Source of the DNA: Dioszegia crocea
Lineage: Eukaryota > Basidiomycota > Tremellomycetes > Tremellales > Bulleribasidiaceae
DNA: 64,000 nt
Direction of reading: 5' to 3'
Assembly (NCBI GenBank): GCA_001600615.1
Contig: BCKK01000007.1
Location: 124,001-188,000 of the forward strand
Shown here: piece by piece, positions 9,946 to 21,698 of the stretch
How positions within the stretch are numbered: position 1 is the stretch's first letter
Layout of the letters: each line of letters opens with the position of its first letter
Translations under genes and position numbers: made by a program
Notes under the pieces: generated by a model
Seen by the model: only the letters and a program-made list of their open reading frames with translations
The model's database searches: none
Told to the model about the DNA's origin: nothing

Positions 9946-12282
9946 TCATGCGAGGTTGAACGAACCGTTCGTGCTTCTGATCCGGGCGGGCCGCTTGATG
10001 ATTTCGGGCTCGGCTTTCTGGGCGACTGGACATCTGGTTCTCTTTTTATGCTGGGCGAGGTGATCTTTGCGAGACTGTCGAGTCAGCCTGAGTACAATAT
10101 CGAGAGGGAGAGGAATCGACTTACGAATCGCTCATGGCATTGATCACAGGCATATTCCCACTTATCTGGTGACACTATCCGTAAGCTTATCGGACCAAGC
10201 TGATTATTGTGAAAACAGCTCACCATGTCTCCTGGTCTTATGTCGCTATATGGTCAGTACTATTCTCTTTCCAAATGGACACAGCTGATTGACTTACAGT
10301 AGCATCACTAATCCTCGAGAACGTTTCATCACAATCATCACACGCATACCTCTCCTACATCATCAGCCCTTACTCCTTTAAAGAGGAAGAATTGGACATA
10401 CCCCTGTACCCCTGCGACCCGGATTCTCCGCCACCGCCGATGATAACCGTCTCACTGGCTGTGCCTGCTTTCCCGCCTCCTCACCCCCGACAGCTTGGAC
10501 GATATTGGCATATTCGTAATCCTTCGGAAAGACATATTTGATCAGGGAAATGGGTTTGAGTGAAACTGTCTTTCGATGGGTGGGCTTGGCCGGTGTTTGT
10601 GCTGGCACAAGAGGCGGAGTGAGAGGGGATGGCGAGGCGAAGAGCGGATTTGGAATGGAGGTGGCTGTTCCAAGCTCCGGCAAGGGTGGGAGGAAGTGCT
10701 GATTCGCGCTGGGGTAGGAGGCTTGACCTAGGGATGGGTAAGAGGCGTAATCCGGGGTGAAGAGGAAAGAGGATTGGAGGTGTTGCGGTGGAATGGTGAT
10801 GCAGGCTGGGGTCTGGGGGAAGGTGGCTCTGCTGCTCAAATGTTGAGTCATACCGATGGTACTACCGAGAGTCATGCGAGCTTGTGCCGTCATACCGTGA
10901 TCGGGGGCTGAGGGGCAAAGCCCGCTTTCCGTGCTGGACCAGGAGCCGACATTGGGGATACCGGCGTCTGACCAGGGGAAAGTTGGGTATAGCGGGGATA
11001 TAAAGGATGAGCTGAGTTGCTGAGTGGGTGGTATGGCGCTTTGTGGGCATGGTGCACTTGGCAGAAGGAAGGCGGAGAATGGATCGAAGGAGTTACCTTG
11101 ATCTTTGATCAATTTTGAGTCGTTCGGCAGGGGGAGTGGGGAGGTGTATGTCGGGTAAGTGGGGAATGGTGGGAAGACGGTGTCGAAGGGTGTAACGAGG
11201 AGGGGTGTGGTCGCTTCGGGATATGTGTAGGTGTATGGGGTATAAGCTGACATTGCGCCGGCGGTATGGGGAGTGAGGAGGCTTGTCCCTAGTCCTGCCG
11301 TTGGGGGATGGGCTGATGAGATGGTGGAGTGCTGGGTGGGCTGAGCTTGGGAGGGCTGGGTTTGGGAAGGGATGATGATTGGAGCTGGGATCCGGAATCG
11401 GCGAGCTGAGATCGTGATGGTTGGGGGTACGAAGGTCGTACGGCCCGAGGCGGGTTGAGGGGTAGTTGGGACGGGTGGAGTAGGAAAGAATGGCTGTGTC
11501 GAGGAGAAGTCGCCGAAAGGGAAATTTTGTGGTACTGAGGGGCCTGTGGGGGTATGAGGATAGACTGGGTATGAGGGAGTGATGTATGGGTGGACGTATT
11601 GTGGGTCGGAAGAGGGATAAGGAGGGATTACTTGTCCAGTATCATACGACTCCTCGGCGCCTCCGACAGGGAAGGCTCGAGGTTGAAGGAAGGAATGTTG
11701 GCTGAAGGCAGACTCGATATTCGCTGGTCGAGGGATTTGGTCGAGGTGATATGCTGTCGGATCGACTAGCTCAAACAAGCCCGATTGGTGTGGGTATAGA
11801 CTCTCGTCAGCCATATGATTTGGCGCTAACCATGACGCAGGGGTCTGTGAATGAGGTCCGAGCGCCAAAGGGGTAGATTGAGGGGCCTGAGTCATCCCTC
11901 CCTCGTTCCTCACGCCTACTTCAACTCTGAATACCGCTGCAAAGCCAGCTGCAGCCACCCTCGATCCACTCCCTTCTTCCAGGCCACCGCTACCCATCTG
12001 CACAGCCGGTTGATGGGGAAAGACGCCGTTGGTGATGGGAGGCAGGGGCCGTAGCTCGGGTGGGATGTATCCCTTGAGAACGGGAGGAGTGGTCTTTCTC
12101 ACTCGGACAGGCTGGCGAGTGGCTTCGGCGTATAAGAGCGCGTTGGTGATGTGGGTACGGATTGATGTGGAGGCTTGGGCGGGGATGTTGGGGAGGGGGA
12201 GTTGTAGGACTGGGAGACGCCGAGTGAGGAGAGGGAGTGGCAGAGGGCGGTAGATGTTGTCGTCAGGGAAATGGTACGCCAT
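9946..12282 (-). CDS. C2H2 zinc-finger transcription factor
   Basis: The spliced product is 709 residues. Exons on the minus strand are 12282-10402, 10354-10298, 10245-10224, 10165-10125 and 10074-9946 (2,130 nt). The first 627 residues are Pro/Ser/Thr/Tyr-rich and probably disordered, as in activation or regulatory regions. The four short 3' exons encode two zinc fingers. Finger 1 has YACDDCDETFSR with a later HKTRRH, and finger 2 has YACDQCHERFSRKDHLAQH and HKKRTRC. The protein ends with a basic tail (IIKRPARIR). The ATG at 12282 (context TCAAAATGG) is chosen because the upstream frame lacks an earlier ATG. An intron with donor GTACGT and acceptor CTCAG (about 12376-12427) appears to lie in the 5' leader. 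The pair of C-terminal fingers suggests DNA binding. The target genes are unknown. Confidence 0.85.
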
Positions 12283-13291
12283 TTTGAGGGATAGGGCTCG
12301 GTAGAGAGGGTGGTAGGGGCCCGTGGGCGGAGAATCAAGGGTGTACTGCGGGATCAAGGGGCAGGAAAGGGGGATCTGAGACGATAGTCAGTGATGTTTG
12401 ACCCATGCGGGGCGAAGCTATACGTACCGGGGGCTCAGTTCAAGGAATGACAGCTTGACGACGGAAGGAAGGGTTGGGATCAAGCTGAAACGAGAGACGG
12501 AAGGGATGGGGGAATCAAAAGGCCAAAAGTGGGGGTTGATGAGCAGGATGTTTTGGCTGATCCCATGACTGTTTTTCGAGGCGGTGTCGCTTCTGGGTCA
12601 GCCTGAGGGAAAGAGGTCCATCTTGATGGGATGATTGATGATGAGGGCGGAGCATTCACGGAGGAAGTGTCAGGCGGAACGTGCGGTTTTTGATGTCAAC
12701 ATACACAAAGGGATACCCCTGAACTCTGTATGTTATCGTGATTGCATCCAGATCTGTGTGTTTCAGGAACAGTAACCGTGAGGGTCGTAGGAAAGGCATT
12801 GGTCGGTGCGGCTGTGTGTGTGTATCGGGATGCGGGGTCACCCTTTGGGGTTTGGTTCATCAGACAATAGTGCCCGATAAGGGATTTGAGCTATGATTTG
12901 CGGAGTAAAAGAAGCATGAACTTTGAAGCTCAGCCAATGCGTGTTCTGAAACGCGATCCGAGCGGGTTTGATCAGGATCTCATCAGATTATAAGTTAGTA
13001 AATACACAGCGACAAAGGAGGGTTTGGGGACGCGTACGTACGAAAGGGACCTCCTTTCGAAAGACACCCCCTTTCCTGGAGTCGTGCCTGAACCAGCCGG
13101 TGGCGGAGAGGGAGTGTGTGTGTGTGTGAGGCTTAGCGTAGGTCAAAGCGGGTCCGGCCGGATCGGCAGGGGTGGTCAGTGCTCAGTAACGCCCGAGCCG
13201 AGGGTCGCCGAAGAACCCACAACGCATTCCTCAGATGCCCTGAATCTGTGCTTACGTTTTTCATACACTGTACAAATAGCTCATGCTCCGC
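12283..13291. other. Long leader/promoter region of the zinc-finger gene
   Basis: About 1 kb has no supported gene. It contains the 5' UTR exon and intron of the minus-strand zinc-finger gene, a TGTGTGTGTG run near 12811, and a longer (GT)n microsatellite at about 13114-13128. The right end is the 3' flank of the PAP2-like gene. Confidence 0.5.
13112..13129. repeat. (GT)n microsatellite
   Basis: About eight consecutive GT units lie in intergenic DNA. It is a simple repeat with no coding role. Confidence 0.8.
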
Positions 13292-14789
13292 CTAGACCTC
13301 CTCGCCAGCCATCAGAGGCCTATTGACTCCATCTCCACCCCCCTCGACCCTTCCTAGGATATCTTGGAACTTGGTCTCGTCCATCGGCCGCTCGGTACGA
13401 ATGAACCAGAAGAAGTACTCTTCCAGTGGCCGTAGGTTGAGGAAGAGACGGTTGAAGCGATAGGCAACGATGGTTACGAATAGCCCTCCGATGGCATCTA
13501 TGATGTAGTGGTTGGCAGTGGCCTGCGATTTGTCAGACTTTGCCGACTCAAGATGAAGGGTTTGCTTACCATAATCACGAGCAGGATTAGAACGGGATAC
13601 ATCGGACCGACAATCTTGAGCCATCGATGTGGCGAGTAGGCAATGATGGACAAGCCGCTGTAGTGCGTCAGTGTAGTTCTTCGCTGGGACGATGGCTGGA
13701 ACTTACATGATGGAGCTGTAACCAAAGTGTAAGCTGGGAAAAGCCGCCATCTGATTTTGGAACTGCAATGTCAGCCTGGACCTCGGGCGCAGTACACCAT
13801 CCACTTACTCTGTTGGTAGTCCAGGCACTAGCCTCCCCATTCGAATGCACCGTATCGATATAGCCCATATCCTTCGGTAATAGCCTGGGGGGCATACAGG
13901 GCCAAAGCGAGAAGATGACAAACGCGAGAAAGTTGGAGAAGACAAGAGTACGACGTGTGGATTGGAAAGCGGGAGCGGGGAAGTACATGAATGAGTATCC
14001 CATAAAGGTGATTGTAGCGGGGATATGGACCATGGCGTATGTTCTAATCGTCAGCTCGGTCGAAGCAACTGAACTCGACAGGGACTCACTTGTTGAATAG
14101 CCATAGCAAGGTGTCGGATCTCATAACCAGTCTCTGTAGTCCCAGCTCGATATCGATGTGCAAAGCCTGTTCCAGCCATAAAATCTGCCTCGAGTGTATT
14201 TCCGCAAGAACGCGAGTCTGGTCTCCCATCGTTAAAGCTTGACAAGCCCTTGCAATTTGATATATCCAGTATCTGACTATCAGCTCGATTGAAATACGAT
14301 GTGAGCCAGGGTAGAACTTACGTCAAGAGCCAATACCAAATTTCCAAAATGAACGGAAATCGCATGAGGAACCGTGAAAATATCCTCGACGCATAGATAC
14401 TGTTGTCCGGAATACGCATGGTCCATCGGAAGAATCTCATTTCGGCGAGTGGCATATTGGTGCTGGATCCCACAGAACGTCGGTGTGCCGTTTCTTTGGC
14501 TGTGTCGGCATCTCTATCGGAGCCAAGGCTGGGGATGGGGGATGTGGATCGGGATCGGGATGGAGGGGAGAGAGGGGATAAGTTTCGGATGTCGCGTAGT
14601 TGGGATGATCGACGGCGACTTATAAGTGCTGATCCTATAAGAAGGCTAGCAACCACTATTGAAGGTCAGCTGTGGCCCTCTCGAGCTGCGGAAAAGGCCA
14701 TCTGGGATCAAGCGAAACAAGTGGGGTCTGGACTCACGCAGCGGTTCTAAGATGATAGATGATGCTGGGATTTCATCCTTGGTCGACAT
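13292..14789 (-). CDS. PAP2/Aur1-like integral membrane protein
   Basis: Seven exons on the minus strand (14789-14738, 14655-14322, 14272-14090, 14043-13809, 13762-13707, 13657-13570, 13522-13292) total 1,179 nt and 392 residues. Several hydrophobic segments are present. The family signature is the late pair AAFPSLHFGYSSI (C2 motif, SLHxG) and ATANHYIIDAIGG (C3 motif, H-x3-D). This is the arrangement of the inositol-phosphotransferase Aur1/Ipt1 branch of the PAP2 superfamily. The first membrane segment follows a very short first exon, and a Ser/Arg-rich cytosolic loop comes next. By family it would act on a phospholipid or sphingolipid head group in an internal membrane. The substrate cannot be told from the sequence. 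It need not be the essential inositol phosphorylceramide synthase itself. Confidence 0.85.
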
Positions 14790-15802
14790 GTCGAGCGATG
14801 CTGCTGATGAACAGAGATGGCCGCTGTCAGATTTGTTGAAGGCTGTGAAAGAAGCGGAGGAGCGAGCTGAGGTAGCGGCCTTTAAGTACTCAAGGGACTC
14901 TCTTCAATTTGACAAATGAGGCGAACAATGGCCGAGTACTGAGATCGAGCTGAAATGAGATGGATGAAGGCGTACTCGAATGTGGTAGCTGTATTCTGAG
15001 TAAGATAAGAATCGTCAAGCGGCCGTCACGCGTCAATAGCATTTTGGCGAGTTTGAGCTCGACGTTGACCCCGTCGGACCCGGGCCCGTCGGACTGCGCC
15101 GGGCAAAGTTTCCGCATACCTGTCGGACCGGCTAAAGAACCAGGTGCCACGAAAGACTCCTACCGGGCAGCCAAGACAAGGCGCAGTGTTTTTGAAAGGC
15201 TTGGTCGACGTATGTCATACTGCAAGGGCCCCCGAAATTGCGTCTTCGCAGTTCAATAAGGGCCCCCAATCCGAGTGTACAGAGAAGTGTCATCGCCTCG
15301 CTCAGCTCTCGATGTTTTGCCTATCGGAATCAGAAGCGGCGTGTGGATATGATCTGAGCTCATGGTCGTTTGTCTTGGGTCTATCGAGAAGGTAGCAGGC
15401 CAAGAAGGTCAAGGGCAGCATGAGGGGCAAAGTCGAAACCGCATTCCTTGGCTCAGGGTAAAATGCCGTCATGCCGAATCGGTCCGGATTGCCCGGCGCG
15501 AGACTCTGGGGTCCCCAGTTTGGCTGGGCTTACTGAGGCTCTGTGAGCTGCGGCAGCATACGTCTCTGAGGCAGTCACCCTGTTCTTCCTTGCCCAGACC
15601 GGCTACGCAGCTGATACAATGAGAGACAATGAGCTACCGAGAACAGGAGCGACCCAGCGAAAACTTTGATTGGCGACTGGAGTCTTGATTTTACCGCCGG
15701 GCCGTACATTATTCCCGCTCAAATCGGACACGGCAGGTCGACGACAGCTGGGGGCTTACTGAATCCCTTCACTGTCACTCTTATCAAAAGACTTCGGAAC
15801 CA
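14790..15802. other. Divergent intergenic region
   Basis: About 1 kb separates the minus-strand PAP2-like gene from the plus-strand Aim6-like gene. Short ORFs exist, for example at 14960-15259, but none shows a recognisable domain, splicing pattern or good start context. It is likely promoter sequence for both neighbours. Confidence 0.5.
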
Positions 15803-17199
15803 ATGTCCGACCCTAGTATACCAGAAGGATCAACTCTCCGTCGGCGGTCGTCTATCAAATCAATAAAGACTCTCGGTTTCACTTCTGCCGAAATTGGACG
15901 GGAAGGCGATGTGGCGGATGTAGTTGGGATTTCTATCCTGACGAGGGATGCGGAGGATGATGATGAGCGATCTAGGGACGATAGGCGGGATAAGAGAAGA
16001 TGTAGGGGATGTTTTCGGAGATGGCGTATGAGTTGGATTGTCCTTGGGTGTGTGTTGGGCGCGGGGTTGGTGGTTGGGGTGATATATGGGGTGGTGGTGC
16101 AGGTTTTATGGGGACGTTATGATCCTTCGAGATATGGACGGACGGTGAGTCTTTCCTCTTTGCCATTGAGACGGGGAGAGGTGGATGTGGGTGGGCGAAG
16201 GTCATGATGGGGGTTGGCGCCCGTCATGGGTCGGGTTATCTAGGGTTGTGCTTATTCTTGCAGGTCGATGATTCAAACGGGCAGATCTGGGCCCATAGCC
16301 ATAACGATGAACTTCAGGATGAACCCTTGGTATGTGCACCCCCTTCAAATGTACATGTGGAGTTTCACTGACGTGTGCCGCAGACCCTCGCCCTCCGCCT
16401 TGGATTCAGCTCTATCGAAATTGACACCTTCTACATCCCTCCATTACCCAACAGCTTCACCAACAAAAGCTACCTTTCCATCGGACACGACGAGCAATAC
16501 CTACGGAACGGTACCCTTGTCGAAGTCTATCTCGCACCCATCCTCCAAAAGCTTGACACCCTGAACCCTGACCGGACTTCCAACTCTACATCCTGGGTCG
16601 GACTCCATCCTACCAACACTTCCACCACAACTCAGCTCGTCTTTGATTTCAAGAATGCGCCTGAGGACAGCTATACTGCTCTCGAAGGAGATCTACGGCG
16701 ATTGAGGGAGAAAGGGTACATGACGACATACGATACCCTCTCTAAGCAGTGGACAAGGGCTCCTTTGCTCGTACTAGTCACAGGCGACGGTCCGTTGGGG
16801 GCGGTATACCACTCGTCAAATCGGTCAATCTTTTATGATGCCCCTCTTTTATCCCTCACTCAGCAATTCTCGGTTCCGGCGTCGAGGTGGGGTCCGGCTG
16901 TCAGTGGTCTGGAGTGGACACCGGAATTGGCGCCAATGGCTTCTGCAAAGATCCCGACGTATGCGCAATTTGCTCCGGTGTTGCCGCCGCCGCCGAATAG
17001 CATCGTCAGTCGGCAATTGGAGGGATATGCACACGAGGCGGAGAAGAGGGGGATAAGGGCCAGGTGGTGGGGTGCTGTAAGGGGTCCGAGATGGGTTAGT
17101 GAGCGTGGGTGGAGTGTACTCAGAGAAAGTGGGGCGGGGTGGGTAGGAGGTGATGATCTCGTGGAGCTGGCGAATTGGCTGGGGCGCTATGTGATATGA
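15803..17199 (+). CDS. Aim6-like PLC-type phosphodiesterase, membrane anchored
   Basis: Three exons (15803-16144, 16264-16329, 16384-17199) total 1,224 nt and 407 residues. A basic N-terminal region (RRDKRRCRGCFRRWRM) precedes one transmembrane segment at about residues 78-100, so it is a type II membrane protein. After it comes WAHSHNDELQDEPLTLAL, then GFSSIEID. This is the His-x-His-Asn-Asp start and acidic strand of the PLC-like TIM barrel found in yeast Aim6 and bacterial relatives. Later motifs are VGLHP, QLVFDFK, LLVLVTGDGP and SIFYDAP. It is probably a phosphodiesterase of the secretory pathway or cell surface. The substrate is unknown. The first intron (119 nt) is longer than most here. 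It is convergent with the next gene. Confidence 0.8.
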
Positions 17200-17434
17200 A
17201 TCGGCGGGTTGGATCTCGAGTTGAGACGGATCAATTCAATTTGTATTTGCTAATATCAGTTGTATACTTTGAGATGGAGACCATGTTACAAGCTCGATCT
17301 GTAGGTCGGAGTGCATGGTCAGTACCTGGATGATTAAGGGCAGTGGCACTGAATGATCTCTCGGCCAGATCAACGTACATCTTGAGTACCAAATACACGG
17401 TGATTGTACAACTTCCACCCCTCCCGTGAGATCG

Positions 17435-18130
17435 CTAGACACCACCATGACTCGTCGGATCCTGCTCTGAGAAGCTCAAACTCTCCAGCTCGTCCATGAG
17501 TGAAACCACCTTCGGACTCGTATGTGATGCAGGAGCGGTATTTGCAGTAAGGGCAGGAGCGGGTGAAGCTGCAGAAGATGAAGGGACGAGAAGGCCAGTG
17601 GGGTTATAGCCCGGTGCCATCCGATGCAAGGCAGCTCGTCTGTAGTATCAGCAAAGACCCTCATCGAATATGCCCTTCTGTGTCAAAAACCTTACTCTTT
17701 CTGCTCATCCTCCGCTTCGCGCTGTAGTAACAGTGCGGCATTCCTCGCTCTTCGCTCGGCTACCTCATGGTGCGGCGCGGGATGTATTGAGAGGACATGG
17801 GATTCGAGAGAGAAGGGATAGACGAACTGCTTCGTCAGCGGAAGTCTGATGTATGGGAATGAGTTTACATAGGCGGTGATGTCCTCTGGTAAAGGATGTA
17901 TGTCATTCGGGAGCTCTATCTATTCGGATAAGCTGCTTTCTGTTCATAGTCTAGGACAGAACAAGTCACAAAGGTAGCTTACTGGCTTGGGTAACCAAAG
18001 CGAGGGCGATTTGATCAGGGGGACAGTCGCCGCTGCTGAGTACTGCTGAGATACTGGTCCTAGTGATTTAGCTTTCTCTCTTACGGTCTATCAGACCGGG
18101 CGGCTCACCTATACTTGATGTGGATGCCAT
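17435..18130 (-). CDS. Uncharacterised 175-residue protein
   Basis: Four exons on the minus strand (18130-18109, 18059-17983, 17919-17696, 17639-17435) total 528 nt and 175 residues. All donors and acceptors match the local consensus, which supports a real gene. The central part contains PLPEDITAYVNSFPYIRLP and FVYPFSLESHVL. A charged, probably coiled helix follows (EVAERRARNAALLLQREAED), then HRMAPGYNP and an Ala/Pro-rich tail ending LMDELESLSFSEQDP. The layout (a short aromatic motif, then a charged helix) looks conserved in style, but I cannot name the family. No signal peptide or membrane segment is seen, so it is probably soluble. Confidence 0.75.
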
Positions 18131-18428
18131 CTTGTCCTCATCTCACCAGCAGGTATGATATACAGCAAGCTGTAGATGGCTCCACTGGTGCTTGCCTGAC
18201 CAGCCAAGTGTCTATCTTACGTCATCTCAGTGTGGAGTCACGTGCAGCTCGAGTCGGTGAGGGGAAAGCAAATCCCCAGAGGTATATCATACATCACCCT
18301 CATCTTAACAACAACGAGCGGCCTTGGGAGACCGAGTAACTCCTCTATAGCAACATAGGATCAGACCAGCATCTGCCACCGAAAATACCAGTCGAAAATC
18401 GGACCAAATTGAACGGAAATCGCCCGAG

Positions 18429-20180
18429 ATGCCTCAACACAACAGACGAGCCAGCACAGGTCTCTCCTCCTTCAGCTTCGTATGTTGCCCATCTGCAGCC
18501 GTAAGATCATGCTGACCTATTTCCAAGGCGCCAAATGACCCTACCGTCAAGCTCGTGGAGCAACTCGTCACATCTCTAAGGCGAAGGTGAGCCGAATCTT
18601 TGCTGGAATTGAAATGCATCTGACTGGTCATAGAGAAATAGTCGGCTCGCTCAATGTTGCTCTCGCTACTGCTGTGCTACTGCATACGGTCGTGCGATCA
18701 GCGAAGTATGGCAATATCGATGAGCTATTGGCTTTGTTGAAGTTGATTGGGAGGCGGCTGGCAGAGGCAAATCCAAAGGGTCCGTCAGGCCACAACGGTC
18801 GAGGTTTGCTGCGCGAATTCCGCTGACGATCAGAACTTGCATCGGGGAACATCATCCGACGTATTCTGCGGCTCATACGCGAGGAATACCGAGCCGCCGC
18901 TGCCGCGCACATCTCCGCTCCCCCCTCCGCTCCCGAAACACCCTACCTCGGACCCCAAACTCCCGGCCTTCACGCCCCAGCCAATCACTACCTCTCCAAT
19001 GACCTCTCATTCTCTTCACCTACCTCCTCACGCCCGTCTCTCCCACATACAGCTACATCCCTATCCAACTTCGTCGCCATGCGCCATTCTCGCGCTCAAC
19101 ATCAGCTGGAACGCACCGGGTCTTTATTAGACCGATCAACACTCGGTCTCGCCATGTCTGGTATGCCAATGAGTCCGACTACAGCGAATGATCTGTCGGC
19201 AAGTACTGCAAGTCTGTTCTCCAGTACCAGTCCACCCCGTGGAGACAGCTCGGATAATCTCAATATTGGGTTTTTGCAACAATTGCAAAAACAGGGAAAT
19301 GCTAGTCCGAGCCGGATGGATTCGGAGGAGTTTATGAGGCAGTCTGCGAAGCTGAAGCCGGTACTGCTGCAGGCTATCGAGGAGGTGATGGGAGAATTGG
19401 AGACTACGCATGAGGATGTTGCAAAGGGAGCTAGGGAGCATGTGCATTCATCGTAAGTTGGAGCTTTGTCACTCTTGTGTCTTTCTCAACTGACGATACC
19501 AGTGAAATCATCTTGACTCTGGGTCACTCTCGGACCGTCGAGGCATTCCTGAAGCAAGCCTTCAGAGATCGAAAGTTTACTGTCGTAGTAGCAGAGTCTG
19601 CACCATCGTACGTCCCCTTCACTTCTTCGATTCCAGCCATGCTGACTTCCCAGAAATCTAGGCTGCACCCTCGCGTCATCCCTATCCTCTTTCGGCATAC
19701 CGACTCTCCTCATTCCTGACTCATCCCTCCACGCCCTCATGCCAAGAATAACCAAATTGGTCATTGGCTGTCACTCGGTTCTGGCCAATGGCGGACTCTT
19801 CGGCTTGACAGGCACACTGTCTGCTGTGCTCGCCGCTCGATCTCACGCTAAACCAGTTGTGGTCGCGACTGGTCAATATAAATTTGCGCCAGTATGGAAT
19901 CTATATCACGAGCATGGGGCGTTCGATTTCCAAGGACCGAGCGGGTTGGTCAATCCTGAAGAACAGGGGATGTTGTTGGGTGAAGGGGTGGAGGCTGAGG
20001 CTGCTTATTGGGAGTACATCAGGCCTGAGTTGATTGATCTTTTCGTTACGAATGAGTGAGTTATCATCTCAGCGTGGGTTCTGCTTGAACATCAGCTGAT
20101 TCTTCAGGGGAGATCACGCGCCGTCGTATATCTATCGGCTCATCAAAGAGGCTTACGACGAGGAGGATGTCGAGCTGTAG
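18429..20180 (+). CDS. GCD7: Translation initiation factor eIF2B subunit beta
   Basis: This is a regulatory subunit of eIF2B, the guanine-nucleotide exchange factor that recycles eIF2 during translation initiation. Seven exons (18429-18479, 18528-18586, 18634-18779, 18834-19452, 19503-19607, 19654-20055, 20108-20180) total 1,455 nt and 484 residues. Signatures are [80 protein letters not shown] and the C-terminal [19 protein letters not shown]. For the sixth exon the acceptor at 19653 rather than 19666 is required to keep the conserved frame. A Ser/Pro-rich insertion of about 110 residues follows the first helical part. It accounts for a length greater than that of budding yeast Gcd7. Confidence 0.95.
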
Positions 20181-20527
20181 CGGGATGTCAGATCTCTGTC
20201 ATCTGCTTAGTGGGAACAACTGACGTATCATGGCCATGAGAATTGTGCACGCTGCGGATATTGATGATACTGATGCCATGCTAAAAGCCACGGCACATAA
20301 CCTGCCGCCGACAAGTAGCTGCGCTTGGCAGGGGCTCGATGCTTCAAAGGATAGAAGTTGGAGGTGGTCTCTTGCACGTTCGAGGGTCTGTGGATAAAGG
20401 GTGAAGTCTCCTGTCTCCAGCTCGCAGTCCCCCAACCGACTATAACAGGGGGACTCCCTCCGATTTTGTTAATCCATCCCAACATCTCCTACCGCTACCT
20501 CCGGTCACTCTACGTTCACCGTACATT
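20181..20527. other. Intergenic region
   Basis: This is the 3' flank of eIF2B-beta and the promoter of the next orphan gene. No gene or clear motif was recognised. Confidence 0.5.
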
Positions 20528-21127
20528 ATGAACGATCCTATCAAGCCTGATGATTGTAAATTATTTCAGTTGTCTCTATCTTTCAGTTTGGAACTCATAC
20601 GCACAGGTTACTCCGATAGCGCCGCCAGCGATGACGAGAAAGAGAACACGCCGGCTCAATTGAGGACAGAGATCGCGACCATCGTTGCTTGCATCGAGGA
20701 ACGTGAGGCTGAAACTCAAGTTCAGCTGGGAGCTCTCTCCATGCAGGAAGCAGAGCACTCTCGCCTGCTCTCTTTGATCCCGCAGACGTACGTCAACAAT
20801 CCCGCCACTGGCAAATTCGACTCCGCCACTCAAGACTCCAACGACTGCCCATCTGCCCGGTCCATGCCATACTCCAAGGACACAATCGCTGCGAAAGCGA
20901 ATCCGGTTTTCTCAGCGCTCACCTCGTTTGACCTTGCAGATTCAGATCTGCAGAAAGTGCTCGAGCGGGTGGCTAACGAGAATGTTCGCTCTTCGCGGGC
21001 GCAGAGGGATTTCACCAAGGTATACTGCGCAATGTGGAAAGAGGGGGACGAGGCGAACAGGAAGCTGTCGAAATGGCTGCAGACAGGCACGCACCAACCG
21101 GATTTCTCTTCTGGTGAAGTCGTATAG
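20528..21127 (+). CDS. Orphan protein with coiled-coil regions
   Basis: The ORF runs from ATG 20528 to TAG 21125-21127 as 199 codons. A 54-nt intron, 20555-20608, with donor GTAAAT and acceptor CACAG may be removed near the N-terminus. That would keep the frame and delete the hydrophobic LFQLSLSFSLELI stretch. The rest is charged and helical, with acidic DDEKENTPAQLRTEI and REAETQVQLGAL, and a C-terminal helix ending NRKLSKWLQTGTH. No known domain is recognised. It resembles the sequence at 22175-22563, and the helical C-termini align without gaps over 46 residues. The two therefore look like tandem paralogues. The function is unknown. Confidence 0.6.
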   Translation: MNDPIKPDDCKLFQLSLSFSLELIRTGYSDSAASDDEKENTPAQLRTEIATIVACIEEREAETQVQLGALSMQEAEHSRLLSLIPQTYVNNPATGKFDSATQDSNDCPSARSMPYSKDTIAAKANPVFSALTSFDLADSDLQKVLERVANENVRSSRAQRDFTKVYCAMWKEGDEANRKLSKWLQTGTHQPDFSSGEVV

Positions 21128-21698
21128 GCGAGTACGACCAAGGGGTGGGTACTTCCTAGTTCCTGAGGACATTGAAGCCAAGCCTGTAAGTGTCGCCGAC
21201 CACGAAGTCAGACAGTTCCATGCCACTGACCAGATAGCCTACCCAGGAGTGAAGTCATCGAGGAGGGAGATGCAGACTTTCACTGTTTGACTGACATGGA
21301 TTGTTGTTTTTGGCAGAGGAAGATTTGAGATTGTTCGACGACTGGGCGCTCATGCATCACTGACAGGGGCCAGGGAATCTACTGAAGTATATACTCATTC
21401 TGTACATATCTGTCTCTTCGCTACCTGATTGCGATTGATTGTTGACGTGTCATGCGCGGCTCGATCAGCTCAGAACTTCCAGCGCGCGCTAGCTCCAATT
21501 CATTCTTCGGGATGACACGACTTATTGGTGCCACACACTAGCACGATGATGATTGGACATCATACTGCGCTTCGACCGGAATCATCACCTCCGTCACATA
21601 ATACACCACCCGAGCTTACGTCCAGGTCACCCATGCATCGACCTTGACATTGCGATCGAAGTTTTCACCTCAACGCAGAAGCAGTCCGTGATCGGCAC
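21128..21698. other. Intergenic region
   Basis: The stretch between the orphan gene and its probable decayed copy has no convincing ORF. Several short candidate ORFs lack start context and splicing. Confidence 0.45.

Noticed and set aside
14960..15259. Plus-strand ORF of 99 codons in the divergent intergenic region
   Set aside because: It uses a weak start and has no splice pattern or domain. The region is better explained as promoter.
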